Assembly: GCA_029548715.1 (NCBI GenBank)
Contig: JAKPMW010000391.1
Coordinates: 1 to 6,715 of the forward strand
Direction: 5' to 3'
Length of the DNA: 6,715 nucleotides
Source of the DNA: Spirochaetota bacterium
GTDB taxonomy: Bacteria; Spirochaetota; JAGLSM01; JAKPMW01
Of the stretch, positions 6,187 to 6,715 are shown one piece after another (the stretch's first letter is position 1; each line of letters starts with the position of its first letter). Below the pieces are notes generated by a model. It saw only the letters and a program-made list of their open reading frames with translations. It ran no database searches and was not told the DNA's origin. The translations under genes were made by a program, and so were the position numbers.

Positions 6187-6715
6187 TGACCGGACTCCCG
6201 CAGGACACCTTCGGCCAGCCCGCGATACCGCTGGATATCCGCCAAGAGCGCCTTTTCTTCGGCAGTCCGCTTTTCGGAATACAGTCGCTCATGTATCTTC
6301 TGTTGATCAAGAAACGAATAGCGCTGGACAAAATCCCTGGCAAACTCCGGGAAAGCACGATTGCTCTTGTCATATCCCCGCTGGCTCCGCACATAGACAT
6401 CAGCCCATGAAACAGGTCCGGAGAATGCAACAAGCTCAAGTCCCGGCCTGTTGTCGAGATCAAGCAGGACAAACCCGTTTCCCGGGTGCTCGAGGGTACA
6501 AGTCTGCGGTGGCAGGGCCGTCCAGACACCATTGGGCCGGATCCGGATATCCAGAACCAGCTGACCCAGAGCATCAAAACCACAGGAGACGATATCATCC
6601 AGACCATCCCCGTCCACGTCGATGATATCCAGACGATGGAAGTGGGCCATGACCGGGGCAAGAGTCGTCACGAGGGCTCCGCCCTTGTAGAGACCGATCC
6701 TGGGGTTCCCCTCAC
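6183..6715 (-). CDS. FG-GAP/VCBS-type repeat protein, C-terminal part (partial)
   Basis: The frame is open to the right edge of the window, so the N-terminus is missing and about 177 C-terminal residues are visible. Close to the edge, RLDIIDVDGDGLDDIV contains the DxDGDGxxD calcium-binding loop (DNA 6594-6620) found in FG-GAP/VCBS repeats. These usually form blades of a beta-propeller in surface or secreted proteins. About 40 residues on, FVLLDLDNRPGLELVAFSG looks like a second, degenerate copy (DLDNRPGLELV). The last roughly 70 residues are helical and charged (DFVQRY, KIHERLYSEKRTAEEKALL) and match nothing I recognise. A GTG at 6669-6671 is in frame but probably internal, because repeat-like sequence (GLYKGGALVT) continues upstream of it. 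The stop overlaps the start of the M14 gene, suggesting a shared pathway, perhaps envelope or extracellular substrate handling. Which end carries a signal peptide cannot be seen. Confidence 0.75.
   Translation of the reverse strand, partial: EGNPRIGLYKGGALVTTLAPVMAHFHRLDIIDVDGDGLDDIVSCGFDALGQLVLDIRIRPNGVWTALPPQTCTLEHPGNGFVLLDLDNRPGLELVAFSGPVSWADVYVRSQRGYDKSNRAFPEFARDFVQRYSFLDQQKIHERLYSEKRTAEEKALLADIQRYRGLAEGVLRESGQ
6195..6199 (-). promoter_or_regulatory. Ribosome binding site supporting the GTG start of the M14 gene
   Basis: GGGAG on the minus strand lies eight bases before the GTG at 6184-6186, inside the end of the upstream repeat-protein gene. This spacing and the complete signal peptide that follows decide for GTG as the start. 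Confidence 0.6.

Noticed and set aside
6017..6661. Minus-strand open frame of 214 codons overlapping the repeat-protein and M14 genes
   Set aside because: It is in another frame of the two supported genes. It is rich in Ser, Trp and Arg without a motif, while the chosen frames show DxDGDGxxD and zinc-ligand motifs.

Overview
The window looks like bacterial chromosomal DNA of moderately high GC (mid-to-upper 50s percent by eye), densely packed with genes on both strands. No rRNA, tRNA, insertion sequence, phage gene or CRISPR array was seen. The best clue to lineage is the SMC ATPase, which has only 940 residues and apparently lacks the large globular hinge. Shortened SMC/P115-type proteins are, as I recall, typical of spirochaetes, so a Spirochaetota bacterium is my leading guess. 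That guess is moderate to weak, because it rests mainly on one protein.

Layout from left to right. Positions 1-180 are probably non-coding and hold a small inverted repeat and a T-run. Positions 181-4520 form a minus-strand operon read from right to left. It starts with smc (TTG start, 940 aa). After 39 nt comes a 144-aa protein with one membrane anchor, whose stop overlaps (ATGA) the start of a secreted 348-aa protein with a beta-rich N-terminal domain and a TPR C-terminal half. The 124 bp from 4521 to 4644 is a divergent control region. Positions 4645-5451 on the plus strand encode a full-length two-domain MazG nucleoside triphosphate pyrophosphohydrolase. It converges, with only 6 nt between stop codons, on a second minus-strand operon that enters from the right edge. 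That operon holds the C-terminal end of an FG-GAP/VCBS-type calcium-binding repeat protein (6183-6715, partial) and, overlapping it by GTGA, a secreted M14-type zinc peptidase/deacylase (5458-6186, GTG start).

The genes combine housekeeping functions (chromosome organisation by SMC, nucleotide-pool cleaning by MazG) with uncharacterised envelope proteins. The most interesting points are the apparently hinge-less SMC with an altered ABC signature, the coupling of smc to two envelope proteins instead of its usual partners, the secreted M14 enzyme coupled to a repeat protein, and an inverted repeat containing both stop codons of the convergent pair. I did not find convincing evidence of a wholly new multi-gene system. 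The SMC variant and its operon partners come closest.
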